From Schoenoplectus triqueter (taxonomy: Eukaryota; Streptophyta; Magnoliopsida; Poales; Cyperaceae), in contig CAXKVV010002045.1 of the NCBI GenBank assembly GCA_964058805.1, forward strand, positions 1 through 28,898: a stretch of 28,898 nt of DNA, given 5' to 3'. Positions 9,673-20,152 of this stretch are shown here, in pieces (positions within the stretch are counted from its first letter, which is position 1; every line of letters begins with the position of its first letter). The notes under the pieces are model-generated. The model was not told the origin of the DNA and ran no database searches. It was given only the letters and a program-made list of their open reading frames with translations. A program made the position numbers and the translations under genes.

Positions 9673-11156
9673 TACTTCTAAGATCTTAAGTATTGTCGCA
9701 TCCAAATGACTAAAAAGAAACTTTTCAATAATAATGAGAAATGTTTAGTGTTCATAATCAGAATGAGAGCTGGAAAAGACTTATCGGGCTTCTAAATTCC
9801 CCAAAATACATCAATATATTTTAATACATTAAATCTGATTTGTTTACGAATACTAAATTAAGTTAGAGGCCTTCAAAATGATTTTAATGGTTTTAACGAA
9901 ATGAAACTCTATTTTTTAAAAAGCTTAAAAATATTTTGTTGGCATTTAAAGTTGATTGGTTTAATTAGTCTCTATTAATTTCAAGAATTTTCTTTTTCAA
10001 ACACAAATCTTGTGTTTTATCAAATGAACGATCCAAACTATTCAATCATGGTTTTCATACTAAAATAACTTTTGTGAACACATTTTATATTTTTGAAAAT
10101 AATTTCTATTTTGTAGGGGTAAAAAATTCATTGATGTGATGATTTCTCAATCAGCCAATATGAGTATATGTAGACACTTAATAAAATATTCATTGTGCAT
10201 ATAAACTTTCACTATCGTATTTTTATTTTTATTTTAATATTTTAATTCTATAATTATATGATAGATTTAGTATCATACATGTAATTGAAATTAAAAATAT
10301 ATACTTTATTATTATAATATTTTACAATTTCTAATATTAAATTCAAATTAATAGAAAAATTATTAAAAATATTTAAAAAGAGTACCAGCTTTTGTTATTT
10401 TGTAATGACATATCCCTAATAAACATAAAACAAATGATATAACTAACGTAAAATGAAATAGCAAAATATATTATGTTGTATGATATTGAATAAGCCTTTT
10501 TTAAGTAATTGCCAACTCTTTGTATATTATGAATTCACAGAATTTGATTATTTTAACAGTTTGGGGGCCAATTTTAACAATCGAAAAATTCAGGGCCTCC
10601 GAAGGCATTAACCCTCTATTTTTCAATAAAATTTTTTAGTTATTTCAGTTAATTAGAGCGTTTTTTTTAATTTAGTATGTCATATTTTTATTTATCTTTT
10701 TGCAACATGGTCTTTTAAATGAAACATATCCAATCTCTAAAAATCTGACTACTTATCATAAAATTCTGGTGAATGAACTTATTTATATAAAATCTGATTA
10801 TGAATTGTTGTCATATTATTAATTAAATCTTGTAACTTAATACAATTTCTTATTTATTTCTTCTGATTCGTTTCAATCAAGGATTCTTTTTTTTTATTTG
10901 GCATGTTAACCGCCGTATGTCTTCTTACATATTACATCTGTAAAAAAAGCATAAAACAAAAAGGATATAAAAGTAAAACAGAATTTCGTTATCACAAAGA
11001 TACGTCTAATCTTTTTAAAATGACAACTCATACACCTAATTAAAATCCATGGCAGCCAAATTAGTCCGTAAGGATTAATCTAGTGGTTGGAGAAACTAAA
11101 ACAACCTCAAACACTACTAGATATACAGCCGGGGATAGTTCTAGATCCGTATACTG
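9673..11156. other. AT-rich non-coding DNA, nothing recognised
   Basis: No open frame of note and no recognised repeat boundaries. A short less AT-rich patch, GGGCCTCCGAAGGC at 10592-10605, stands out in otherwise AT-rich sequence but has no assignable role. Confidence 0.4.
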
Positions 11157-11289
11157 TAAGGCTTCGTTTGGCAAATCAAGGAATAGATTTGGAAGAATGA
11201 TAAAATAGTGTATTTTTGGAAGAGTGGTAGAAGAGTGATATTCTTGACTATTTGGAAGAGAAAATATCATTTGACAGTTGTTAATCAGA

Positions 11290-11930
11290 ATAGTTAAAAT
11301 ATAGATAATTATAATACTAATAATAATAAAATAATAATCATAATCATAATCCATAATATTAATATAATAATATATTAATAATAATAAATTATAATTATAA
11401 TTAAAATAATAATAGTATAATAATATTATAATTAAAATAATAATAATAATATAATAATAATAAATTATAATTATAATTATAATCATAATAATATAATAAT
11501 ATAATTAAAAATTATAATCATAATCATAATATAATATTTATTATAATTATAATTATAATAATCATAATATAATATAATATAATATAATAATAAATAATTG
11601 TAATCATAATAATATAATAATATAATAATAAAATAATAATATGTAATAATAATCATAGTCATAATCATAATTATAATATAATAATATAATAATAAAATTA
11701 TAATCATAATATAATACTAAAATTATAATTATTATAATAATAAATAATAATAATATTAATCATGTAATAACAATAATTATTATAATAATATTATATAATA
11801 ATAAATAAATAATTATCATAATATTAATATAATAATAAATTATAATCATACTAATAATATAATAATAAATCATAAAATTATAATCATGATATAATAATAT
11901 AATATAACATAATCAAACAATAATAACTAT
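11290..11930. repeat. Degenerate TAA/ATAATA microsatellite tract
   Basis: About 640 bp of imperfect trinucleotide and hexanucleotide repeats (TAA, TAATCA, ATAATATAAT). Only occasional G or C is present. It is non-coding. Confidence 0.9.
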
Positions 11931-11940
11931 TCCGACGAGA

Positions 11941-11983
11941 GCTAATCCGGTATACCACATATAACTTGGTATACCGAATTAGC
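11941..11983. repeat. 16-bp inverted repeat, hairpin-forming
   Basis: GCTAATCCGGTATACC at 11941-11956 pairs with GGTATACCGAATTAGC at 11968-11983 with one mismatch and an 11-base loop. It sits just inside the right side of the MITE-like element. Confidence 0.8.
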
Positions 11984-12089
11984 ACTCTTCCGCACTCTTT
12001 TACTTAGTCTAAAATTCATTTGACAAATTAATTTATTAAAATAGCTATTATATTCTAACTTTTTGTGAGTGTAAACGAATTTGAGAGAG

Positions 12090-12720
12090 ACGAATAGAAT
12101 ATGTCGTACCAAGTTGAAGCGTTGCGCGGCACCGACACTAGGGGCCCAAGACCCCTACATTTTCTGGTACCATACATTTTATAAATACAACCATGAAGTC
12201 GGTGGAATTGTATGGTATTATTACTGTACTGTTTCTTCAGCGAAAACAACATTTTCTTCAATAATTTTCAATTAGTTTGTTTCTGATTCGTAACGACACG
12301 AACTCTTCTCGTCTAGTCGTTTTTTGGTTTGCCTGACAATCCGGGCAAGCATAATTAATAATCAAATAATAGTTCAGCAGTTAAAACCCTGTTGAAGTGG
12401 GTTCTAGAGACAGCTAAAACTCTCATCATGAGAGAAAAACCCAATAAAGTCGCGATGATATATGTGCGAACTACGTGTTATCGTGTGGTAAACCTTTAGT
12501 ATCGTACGAGATGAACCAATCTGAAATAATGTCCAACGAAAACCAGCTCCTGTGGTCAATATCTGGGTCAAGAAGAACATCTTCTTTTATTGGAAAGGGA
12601 TTGATAATTAATGCAAGTGATCATCAGTCAATAGCAGTTAGCGACGCAATTGTCTTGAGCTACACTGTCAGGAAGTATATTATCTGCAATAATTATCGGT
12701 TGCCGTCTTCTTAAACAAGA
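12090..12720. other. Less AT-rich island with TATA-like motif, function unknown
   Basis: Base composition and word variety differ from the AT-rich flanks. A TATAAATA motif lies at 12180-12187, inside an inverted repeat (TACCATACA 12168-12176, TGTATGGTA 12209-12217). Downstream are leader-like stretches (CTTCAGCGAAAACAACATTT near 12235) and a 79-codon plus-strand frame at 12475-12714, whose start is unsupported and whose translation I do not recognise. It could be a truncated LTR end, a pseudogene promoter or a low-copy non-coding transcript. Confidence 0.35.
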
Positions 12721-13179
12721 CCATAAATTTAAGAATTTAATTCTCTTTTTTCTTTTTTGATGCCCCAAACTTTTTTGTAGGCTAAGGATATTGCAAAGCA
12801 TCAACTGATTGATACATGGATATCATTTTTTTTAGTAATATAGATATGGTTTAATACTTTAATGTAATCACATATAAAAAATATTCTTACAAATACAGAA
12901 AAAAAATCTTATTTTTAGGCTTATACGATGAAAAACGTTACTTAAAATTTTCAAAATATTTATATTAAAAAACACGAAAGTATATAAAATTTAGTCCCAA
13001 AAATATTTGGATACGGAGACCACATATAATGGACAAAATTTGTAGTTCGAATATCAACGATGACAATTTGAATCAAAGCAGAGGGAGGTATAGGTTCTGG
13101 GATTATTTTGAATAATTTGTGGATTTTTAATGGCTTTATATATTATTCATAATTCGAATATCATTATATCAACGATGAT
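12721..13179. other. AT-rich non-coding DNA
   Basis: Nothing recognisable. There is a direct repeat of AATATCAACGATGA / TATCAACGATGATAAATTGAATC-type sequence (about 13052-13077 and 13165-13190), pairing TCAACGATGA and TTGAATCAAA at both places. Confidence 0.4.
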
Positions 13180-13572
13180 AAATTGAATCAAAATTATTGA
13201 CTTTATATTTTTATTCACGAATTGAATGATTTTTAATCATTTTTTTCTTTGAGTATTTTTATTAATAGATTATTCAGTTTGAAGACTTCAAATTGCAATC
13301 AATAATAAATACTCCAAAAATATCTAATCAAAATAATTCGCATGTACACTAATTAATTATTGGATAAGATTAATATGTGAATTAAATGTGATCAGTTTCT
13401 TCGGATCATGTAATAAAGAGTTATCAATTTAAATACATAAATACTTTATAGAGATCAATGTATTGGATATAAATCCAATCTTACAAGTCCCGAGGGAGGA
13501 TAGGCGCCCAGGCAACCAGTCGTAGAGTAAGTTCAGTTACTTAATATAAGGGTATTTTTTTTAGCTTTAAAC

Positions 13573-13580
13573 TGGACCAT
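13573..13580 (+). repeat. hAT target duplication, left copy
   Basis: TGGACCAT precedes the element at 13581; TGGATCAT follows it at 14018-14025. Seven of eight bases agree. Eight-base duplications are the hAT norm. Confidence 0.75.
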
Positions 13581-14017
13581 CAGCGCGGATATAGAATTTT
13601 TATCAGTACGGTCAATGATTGGATTATAATAATTTATCAAATTCAAACTCATTAATTAATCGAGTACTAAATAAAAAAAATCAATAATTTAACATATATT
13701 TTTAAAATATTAAAAAATTATCAAAATAATATATTTTTATATATTAAAAATAATAAAAAATAAAACTCAAAATAATAGATAATTATGTTGATGAAGAAAA
13801 CTTTCCTTTATGAGAATACAAAATTTGGAATATTAGCGTAATTGTTTCATTATTCACGGTAGTAAATATTTTTTTCTCAATGAAAAGTAATGAGACAATC
13901 CAGAAGAGTCAAAAATTCGATCCAAATTTAACAAAATATTAGTCTAAAAACACTATTTTTTAAAATCTAAGGGGGGGGGGGCAGTTGATCCCCTGGCTTT
14001 TACTGGGTCCGCTCCTG
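13581..14017 (+). mobile_element. hAT-like non-autonomous element (copy 2, complete)
   Basis: The left end is CAGCGCGGATATAG. The right end, read on the reverse strand, is CAGGAGCGGACCCAG, so both ends fit an imperfect inverted repeat of CAGGGGCGGANNCAG type, known from plant hAT-like MITEs. The 8-bp flanks TGGACCAT/TGGATCAT support hAT. The 437-bp body is AT-rich and non-coding, with a run of 12 G at about 13970-13981 close to the right end. The interior matches the reverse complement of about 24840-25198 over most of its length, including AATAGATAATTATGTTGATG and GATGAAGAAAACTTTC. Confidence 0.8.
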
Positions 14018-14025
14018 TGGATCAT
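14018..14025 (+). repeat. hAT target duplication, right copy
   Basis: TGGATCAT, matching TGGACCAT at 13573-13580 except for one base. Confidence 0.75.
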
Positions 14026-14234
14026 CATATCAAATCGAATAATAAATGAGTTCTGTTTTATCATCATTTATTTTCGTTAGTGTTTGAATTCTATGTATTA
14101 GATGGTTCATCATTTTACACTTAAAGAGTAAATATAGTGAGTATTTTCTAACGTTATCCATAATTGATTATCAAAAGGATCAATGTGATATTTATACATA
14201 TTTTTGTGCTTCAGAGAAATAACATGAGCTAGAC

Positions 14235-14237
14235 TAT
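14235..14237 (+). repeat. CACTA target duplication TAT, left copy
   Basis: TAT precedes the element end at 14238 and recurs at 15674-15676. Three-base duplications are the CACTA norm; a three-base match alone would be weak, but it coincides with both termini. Confidence 0.7.
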
Positions 14238-14824
14238 GACTACGAGAGAAAAGATCTTCGACAACGGTTGTTGACCAAGTTTAACAACGGTTATGGAACC
14301 GTTAGTAAAGGGGCTGTTAGGAAAAGTATTGAAAATTATTGTTAAAAATATGTTGTAAAGGGGTGTTAGGAAGACATTTAATAATATTTTTTATTTAAAA
14401 ATCGTTGTTAAAAATGTGTTGTCAAGGGTGGTGTCAGAAAGACATTTAACAATGATTTTTAAATAAAAATCGTTCTTAAAGGTACATTAAAAAATAATAA
14501 TAAAAATCATTTAGCAACGATTTTAACTAATAAACGTTATTAAAGGTTTTTTATTTTTTTATTTTTGTTTTTAAATTTAAAAAGTCCAAGGAAGATTGAT
14601 ATTGAGTCGTATTAATTAACAGTAAACAATAAATATGGAGTTATATTGATTAGATAAGAACAAATATTATTATATATTATTTATTCAATAATTAATATGA
14701 AAGAAATATATATTCATCAAAAAAAGAAATATTTACTCAAAAAAAAGCCTACATAATTTCTAAAAAAAACTAAAAAGAACAGGAAAAAATTTATAAAATG
14801 AGTTTTTGAGCTTGAAGATGAGGT

Positions 14825-15200
14825 TTTTGGCCCTGAAAATGAGGGTAATTGTAGCCATTAACCCTATATACTCGTCATTAGATTTTCATGACCGTGTAGA
14901 ACGCATCAATCAGAGTTTCTTATCAAAAGTTATGGTCGTTTGAAGTTGAGATGGTCGGATTTCAGTTTTTATTTTTTCTATCTCATTTCTCTCTTCTTTC
15001 TCTCTTCTCTCGCATCTCTCTTTGGCCCTGAAAATGAGAGTAATGACATAAGCCATTAACCCTATATAATCATCGTTAGATTTTCATGGCCGCATAGAAC
15101 GTATCAATCAGAGTTTCTTATCAAAGGTTATGGTCATTTAAAGTTGAGATAGTTGTATTTCAATTTTTCTCTCTTCTTTCTCTCTTCTCTCGCATCTCTC
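14825..15200 (+). repeat. Tandem duplication inside CACTA copy C (about 196 and 180 bp)
   Basis: Unit 1, about 14825-15020, and unit 2, 15021-15200, both begin TTTGGCCCTGAAAATGAG and end with CTTCTCTCGCATCTCTC. Both contain GCCATTAACCCTATATA and ATCAATCAGAGTTTCTTATC. Unit 2 lacks part of the pyrimidine tract. Confidence 0.85.
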
Positions 15201-15384
15201 TTTTTATATATGAAAATAGATAAAAATGAGTTGGTAATCTGTGAAATTTTAGTTTTCAAATTTTTATTTTTGGAACGTTGAATTGGGTTAATGAACAGTG
15301 AGATGGATAATCCATGGAAGCAAATTTTATTGATGAGAGCACAAAAGTAAATATCAGACCCAAAAACACAGTAGAACCATTTAG

Positions 15385-15504
15385 CAACGGTTCCTTCAAA
15401 GAACCGTTGCCAAACACAATATTTAACAATGGTTCTAGGCACATAATCGATGTTAAAGACTGTGTTTAACAACAGTTCCTTCAAAGAACCATTACTAAAT
15501 GATT
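15385..15504. repeat. Palindromic subterminal repeats of CACTA copy C
   Basis: ACGGTTCCTTCAAAGAACCG near 15388-15407 is a hairpin-forming palindrome. A diverged second copy, CAGTTCCTTCAAAGAACCAT, lies near 15473-15492. Between them is AACAATGGTTC (from about 15424). Confidence 0.7.
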
Positions 15505-15673
15505 TTGTTGCTTTTTGGTGTTTTGGGGGTCTATTTTAATAATATTTTTTATTGTAAATTGTTGTTAAAGAAATTCTCAATATTACAATGATGTCATTGA
15601 GCCATTTTAACAACAGATTTGATATATAACTGTTGTAAAATGAGTGTTGTCTAAGTTCCTTTCTGTTATAGTG

Positions 15674-15676
15674 TAT
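15674..15676 (+). repeat. CACTA target duplication TAT, right copy
   Basis: Matches TAT at 14235-14237. Confidence 0.7.
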
Positions 15677-17515
15677 TATGAGAAGTTTGCACATCGGATC
15701 TAAGTACAAAAGCTCTGAATCATCTCTTTTAGTGTACAAAATGTCAATTTAAGTGGTTTAAATAAATCTTGTATACTGAAATCTTATATGGCACAACAAA
15801 AATTTTGTTTTTAAATTTTTAATTAATTAAACTATGTGATTTCTATGATGTCTCTAAAATAATAATAAAGTAATGAAGACCTGCATATGAAAATAGATTA
15901 TTTTCAATTAAATAAATACATATAAAGAATCTAAAATAAAAAAAAATTATATTATACAAGATTTTGATATGAAGAATTTTTTGAGCAATCTGAATTATTT
16001 TTTAGATGATCATAAAATATATTTTGAGATGTTAATTTGTATTTTGACGAGAGCGAAAACGTTTTGATGTTAGTATGTTTTGGAGTAATATAAGATTTTT
16101 ATATTCTTGCAGGACAAACAAATATTTTTTTAGTTTGAAGGGACAAATATAGAATTTTAAAGTTCAGAGGAAGTTGGGAGAGCTCTTTCTTTGCTAATTG
16201 ACACAGTTAATTAAAGGGGCCTCGCGCACAATTTCGTCAAGGTTCTTTATTAATTATATAATTTTGTCCGACCAGTTGAATTCCTTTGCAGTCTATTTTC
16301 ACAAATTTGCATTCAAGGGATATTTCAACTTGGTTGATATATAATTATATATCACTTACAAGTCAAAGCCGTGATGCTCCCCAATCCCTAAATTGTCAAT
16401 GTTAAATTGAAAATTACTGATCATGTTTTTGAATGTCATCTAACAACAACATCACTTTTGAATGAAAAGACACTTCGCCCCCCCCCCCCCCCTCCTTTTT
16501 TTATGTCCACGGGAGTGTTTAAGCACATAGACAATGACAATTTGTCGAAAAAAAAAATGAGTGGAAGTTGCATGAATTTTCGCCTTTTATTTTATCTTAA
16601 GGACATGGCGATGAATTTTTCAAAACATTACAGAAACCAGTTTGATTGTCCCCAGTCTTCCAATAAAAAAGATATTAATAGGTATAACCCGACATACACA
16701 TGAAAATGTATATGTCATGAAATTGGGGGTTCTACATAAACATTCCACTGATAACATAGCTAACGAACCAAATTTGTCTGGTATTTTGGCACCGGCAAAT
16801 ATATATCTTTCTTTTAGGGCGGACCAAGAAATCTAGATTCTTTGATTTTTTTTTTTAAAATAATCTCTATTCTTTGATGAATATCTTTTTTTGTTTGGGA
16901 TCTCGTTTTTCGATTTTCAATTTAATTAAAAAATCTAGACATGATATGCTTATGCTGAAATAATTTTGTGACAACTTTTATGCTTTCATTATGTAAGTAA
17001 TTTTTCTATGTTCGACAGATTTTTTTTAAAAAGAATTAAAATATATTTTATCCTATGAAAATATTTATTTTTAAATTGCAGGCACACTGACTAAAACATA
17101 TTTTTATAACTTCAACATCATGATTTCATGAATATCTTATCTTATTAACCTCCACGATGTAATTTCAAATTTAATTTAAAAAAAACAACAGCTTTTATCT
17201 ATGTGTTAATGTAATCCCCTCACATGGGAAATTGCATGTTTAAGAACAAAAAAATCGAACTTAAACTCGTCTGTATTTTAAACAAGTCTAAAATATTTTA
17301 ATTTTAAGATACTATGAATTGTCTAAAAATATATTGCAGCTTCGCTTAAATAATTTTTAAAATACGTACCTAAAAGAAAATTTCTTAACAAAATTATACG
17401 AAATGATAAAAAAATCATGATTATTTGATGAAACATTTTCCAAAATTAATTTATTAACTAAATATTCAGATGCTGCACTAATCATATTTAATGTGGCTTT
17501 TTTCTCTTAATCTAT
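15677..17515. other. Non-coding DNA with homopolymer C run
   Basis: No coding sequence is supported. The first 80 bp after the CACTA element might continue the LTR relic, but no clear match is visible. A run of about 15 C lies near 16479-16493, followed by CTCCTTTTTTT. The 98-codon frame at 16407-16703 reads through this run as poly-proline and is not a convincing gene. Confidence 0.4.
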
Positions 17516-18569
17516 AAGACGTTTGGCCGGCGCAGGTGATCTTAAGACGTGTTTGCATGTGCTCGCAGATGAAGAAGGTTACGCTAAGATACGAATACGA
17601 TCGACCATATTGTAAGTCAGTTAATTAAAATTTTACAAATATTTTTAATCAATATTAAATTTTGTTTACAAACTGAAGTAATAGCTGTTGGAAATTTGTT
17701 TAATAAAGAAAAATATATGGTAGATTAATTTATAATTATGTCTAAATATTAAAATGGAAATGGAAGATTTGAGTTTAAAAATAGCCTAGTCAATAATGCG
17801 TTTACGTTAAACCAAGAATTTTATTATCGCTCTATGTACGAGTTTTTTTTTTTTTTTTACCAAATCTATGTACGAGGTTTTACATGTTATATGATCAATT
17901 ACATATATAGTTTATTATCTGTAGGTTAACTACCGAGTCATAAAATTAATATTTGAATTTAACAATGCCCAACATGACTCAGTATTTAAGACTAATCTTT
18001 TTCCCAATTTTAAATTTTAAATCACGCATTGGATCAGTGTATCTTTCAAGTTTGAAATATTCTTTGTCTATATTAGAGTGGAACTAGATCTTAAAGATCC
18101 ACATTTCCAATAATAAAATTAAGGGAGAGAGCAACATATACACAGACAGTTCCACTTCAATTATATTTTAAATATAATTTAGTCCAAATTTATATTTGCA
18201 AGTGAAAAGAGAACCTCGATATTCTTCTTGAAACCATAACAGAATAGGAGGAGCATGTGGTCGTACGTGGAGCCGGCAATAGCATTTTTAATTCAAATAC
18301 ATTATTAATCAGACTATTTTTTTTAAGTTGTAATCAGACTATTTCTGAACTTAATTATTATATTTATATTCTAATATTTAGAAATAATTATAAATTATTC
18401 TATCATACTTTTTCTCTTTATTTAAAATAATTTTCATGGAAGACTTCGTTTGATAAAATCCAGTTGTCTAATTTAGTAAGAAATATAAAGTAGTAAGAAA
18501 AAATAACAATAATATATACGAAATAATTTAATTGATTAAACCCAATTTTCATTTGAACAATTATACATA
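17516..18569. other. Non-coding DNA with a short GC-richer patch
   Basis: A GC-richer patch, CGTTTGGCCGGCGCAGGTGA, at 17520-17539 is followed by a GCTCGCAG and an ATG frame of only 19 codons (17571-17630). It could be a leftover exon fragment, but nothing confirms that. The rest is AT-rich, with a poly-T run near 17845-17859. Confidence 0.3.
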
Positions 18570-18705
18570 GCATTGTTTTAAAAATATAATCTATGCGGCC
18601 GTATATGAGTATGAAGTGGTATGATATGCTGTATGTGCGACTATGCGGTATGTATGGTCTAGTATGCGCTATGTGTGACGCAATATGCGGTATATACCAT
18701 AAAAG
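18570..18705 (+). repeat. Degenerate TATGCGGTAT-type repeat
   Basis: Variants of a roughly 10-base word (TATGCGGCCG, TATGCTGTAT, TATGCGGTAT, TATGCGCTAT, TATGCGGTAT) occur at short irregular spacing. A related inverted patch, ACCGTATATGCGATATG, lies at about 18949-18965. The pair may be the ends of an unclassified dispersed repeat of about 400 bp. Confidence 0.5.
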
Positions 18706-19534
18706 ATAAAAAATATCAAATATGTAGTATATCACAAAAAATAAAATAAAAAATATCTCCAAAATTCAGAAAAAAAAAATATATGTATTTACTTAGATTT
18801 GAACTTCCACAAATGTGTTATTGTATAAACACCGAATCTACTAGAGAACTTTTTTATTTTTTTTATGTTTTTATTTATTGTATGATGTATGGTGGATAAA
18901 AAAAACTACATATATGATTTTGTATGAAATTCACAAATGAGAACACATACCGTATATGCGATATGTGATGATCATGTGCTCACATATTAAATGACATTTT
19001 AAGTCATTGATATAGAGTTTAATGCACACAATTAAAAATATCAGTTGTATAAGTAGATTATGTAATTGATATGTTGTTTCTAATTAATTATTATGAAAGT
19101 AAGTGGTGAAGTGCTCATATTGTAGAGACCGTTTTTAGATGTAAGGGAATCGAAGTGGCAGGAAATCCCACATGACTGTCGGGCCCAATTTCTGTGAGTT
19201 TTCAAGTGGGGCCCAACAGGTATTGAATACTCGCTTGATTGATTCTCTGAATATACCTGACAGTAGTTTATGTGTGGCTGATCTAACTATAGTATAATTC
19301 AGAAATAATTTATTTCATATAATATAAATATAATATATATTAAATTTTTACAAATAAAAAAATATAGAAAAATATAGAAATCTTTTAGAATATTATATAA
19401 TATATTTTTCCACGAAAAAAAATTTTATCCATTAATAAAATATATTTTGACAAAAAAATATTATACATTAAACTAATAAATTATTTATGAAATATTAGAT
19501 TAAAAATAAATAATAAAATAATTATAAATTATCC
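18706..19534. other. AT-rich DNA with a short non-repetitive patch
   Basis: The 19120-19260 stretch (GGGCCCAATTTCTGTGAG, GTGGGGCCCAACAGG) is less AT-rich and contains two GGGCCCAA words. No gene is attached to it. The rest is AT-rich and unassigned. Confidence 0.35.
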
Positions 19535-19879
19535 GCGAATAATTAGCGGATGACGTAAGTTGGGTCGCCACTCCCCACTTGCCACGAACCCAAAACATGA
19601 ATAGACTCCAAGATATTTTTTCACTTCATAGTTTGTGCGGCTCAGCTTCTCTCCTACCCTATTGCTTTGACAAAAACATGATCCCCTACAATTTTCTACG
19701 TGTAAGTTGAATATTGAGTCCATTTCGGATGTTAGTATCTAAATCTAGAGGTAATGATTTGGTGAGGCCAAGTTGGCAACATAGTTCCCATCTAGAGCCC
19801 CAAAAAGCATTGCGTTTTCACATTTTTCTCTACTGTACAATCCGATTTACTATTCCCAAAGGTAGCCATGTATAGAATC
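19535..19879. other. Low-copy-looking non-coding patch with bZIP-type motifs
   Basis: This contains TGACGTAA near 19550, adjoining a short inverted repeat (ATCCGC...GCGGAT around 19531-19551), and an ACGTGT core near 19699. These match plant bZIP sites, but no transcription unit is recognisable on either side. The minus-strand 64-codon frame at 19529-19723 has no recognised domain. Confidence 0.3.
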
Positions 19880-19882
19880 TAA

Positions 19883-19999
19883 GGCCCTGTTTGGCTAACC
19901 GGCTCATCACTGTGCGAGTGGGAAAAAATAAATTTAATCTCACATAATTTATTTTTTCTCACTCGCACAATGGCGAGTGGAAGAAAACAGAACAGACTC
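19883..19999. mobile_element. Short hairpin MITE, PIF/Harbinger-like
   Basis: This 117-bp unit starts GGCCCTGTTTGGC and is flanked by TAA at 19880-19882 and 20000-20002. It folds on itself: TGTGCGAGTGGGAAAAAATA near 19912-19931 pairs with TATTTTTTCTCACTCGCACA near 19949-19968. GGCCCTGTTTGG ends with TAA duplication are typical of Tourist-type MITEs. The right end, read in reverse (GAGTCTGTTCTGTT), matches the left only partly. Confidence 0.65.
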
Positions 20000-20152
20000 T
20001 AAGAGTGTGTTCGACAACACTCTTTTCTTTTCAAAGAGAGTGAAAGATAGTTATTCAAGAAGAACTTTTTTTCACTCAACTTCATAATTTTACAATAGTA
20101 TTTGGTAGCAATATGAAAAGAAAGAAGAGAAGATTTATTAAAAAGTATTTTT

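Larger units (their letters stand above)
11160..12026. mobile_element. MITE-like element with a TAA-rich core (right end approximate)
   Basis: The left side has TAA at 11157-11159 followed by GGCTTCGTTTGGCAAATC, which resembles the GGCNNNGTTTGG ends of PIF/Harbinger (Tourist) MITEs that duplicate TAA/TTA. On the right, ATTTGACAAATTAA near 12017-12030 gives TTTGTCAAATGAA on the reverse strand, a partial match to TTTGGCAAATCAA. Inside the ends, GGAAGAGTG-type motifs (11217-11240) recur inverted near 11983-11998. The core, 11290-11930, is almost entirely A and T in TAA/ATAAT repeats. Long frames through it on the minus strand are isoleucine/tyrosine runs and not genes. The right terminus and duplication are weakly supported. 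Confidence 0.45.
13180..14237 (+). mobile_element. Third Copia-type LTR relic, broken by a hAT element
   Basis: Two stretches, about 13180-13480 and about 14026-14237, line up with the U3 of the 3' LTR at 7636. Shared blocks are TTTATTCACGAATTGAATGA, TTTCTTTGAGTATTTTTATT, ACACTAATTAATTATTGG, AAAGAGTTATCAATTTAAAT and TTCTAACGTTATCCATAA. A hAT element at 13581-14017 separates them. The relic is cut at 14238 by a CACTA element. About 100 bp at 13480-13572 (CCCGAGGGAGGATAGGCGCC) have no counterpart in the other LTRs. No coding domain remains. Confidence 0.6.
14238..15673. mobile_element. Complete non-autonomous CACTA (En/Spm) element, copy C
   Basis: The left end is GACTACGAGAGAAAAGATC (a CACTA terminus with its first base changed). 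The right end, on the reverse strand, is CACTATAACAGAAAGGAAC. Both are flanked by TAT. Many copies of a GTTGTTAAA / TTTAACAAC motif lie in the terminal 250-300 bp on each side, as expected for subterminal transposase-binding repeats. The 1436-bp body has no transposase: frames at 15134-15484 are unrelated to TNPA or TNPD as far as I can see. The interior contains a direct duplication (14825-15200) missing from copies A and B. Confidence 0.8.

Noticed and set aside
11061..11707. Minus-strand frames of 141 and 74 codons
   Set aside because: They are isoleucine/tyrosine runs translated from the TAA-rich tract; no protein features.
15134..15484. 116-codon minus-strand frame in the CACTA element
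   Set aside because: It spans the pyrimidine tract and subterminal palindromes of a non-autonomous element; no transposase similarity.
16407..16836. Two plus-strand frames of 98 and 64 codons
   Set aside because: The first is poly-proline from a C run; neither shows a domain.
17571..17630. 19-codon ATG frame after a GCTCGCAG acceptor-like site
   Set aside because: Too short, and no partner exon is recognisable. Splice-like words of this length occur by chance.
18418..18762. 114-codon minus-strand frame
   Set aside because: Repeated HIAHT/YIPHS-like residues come from the degenerate TATGCGGTAT repeat; the rest is AT-rich bias.
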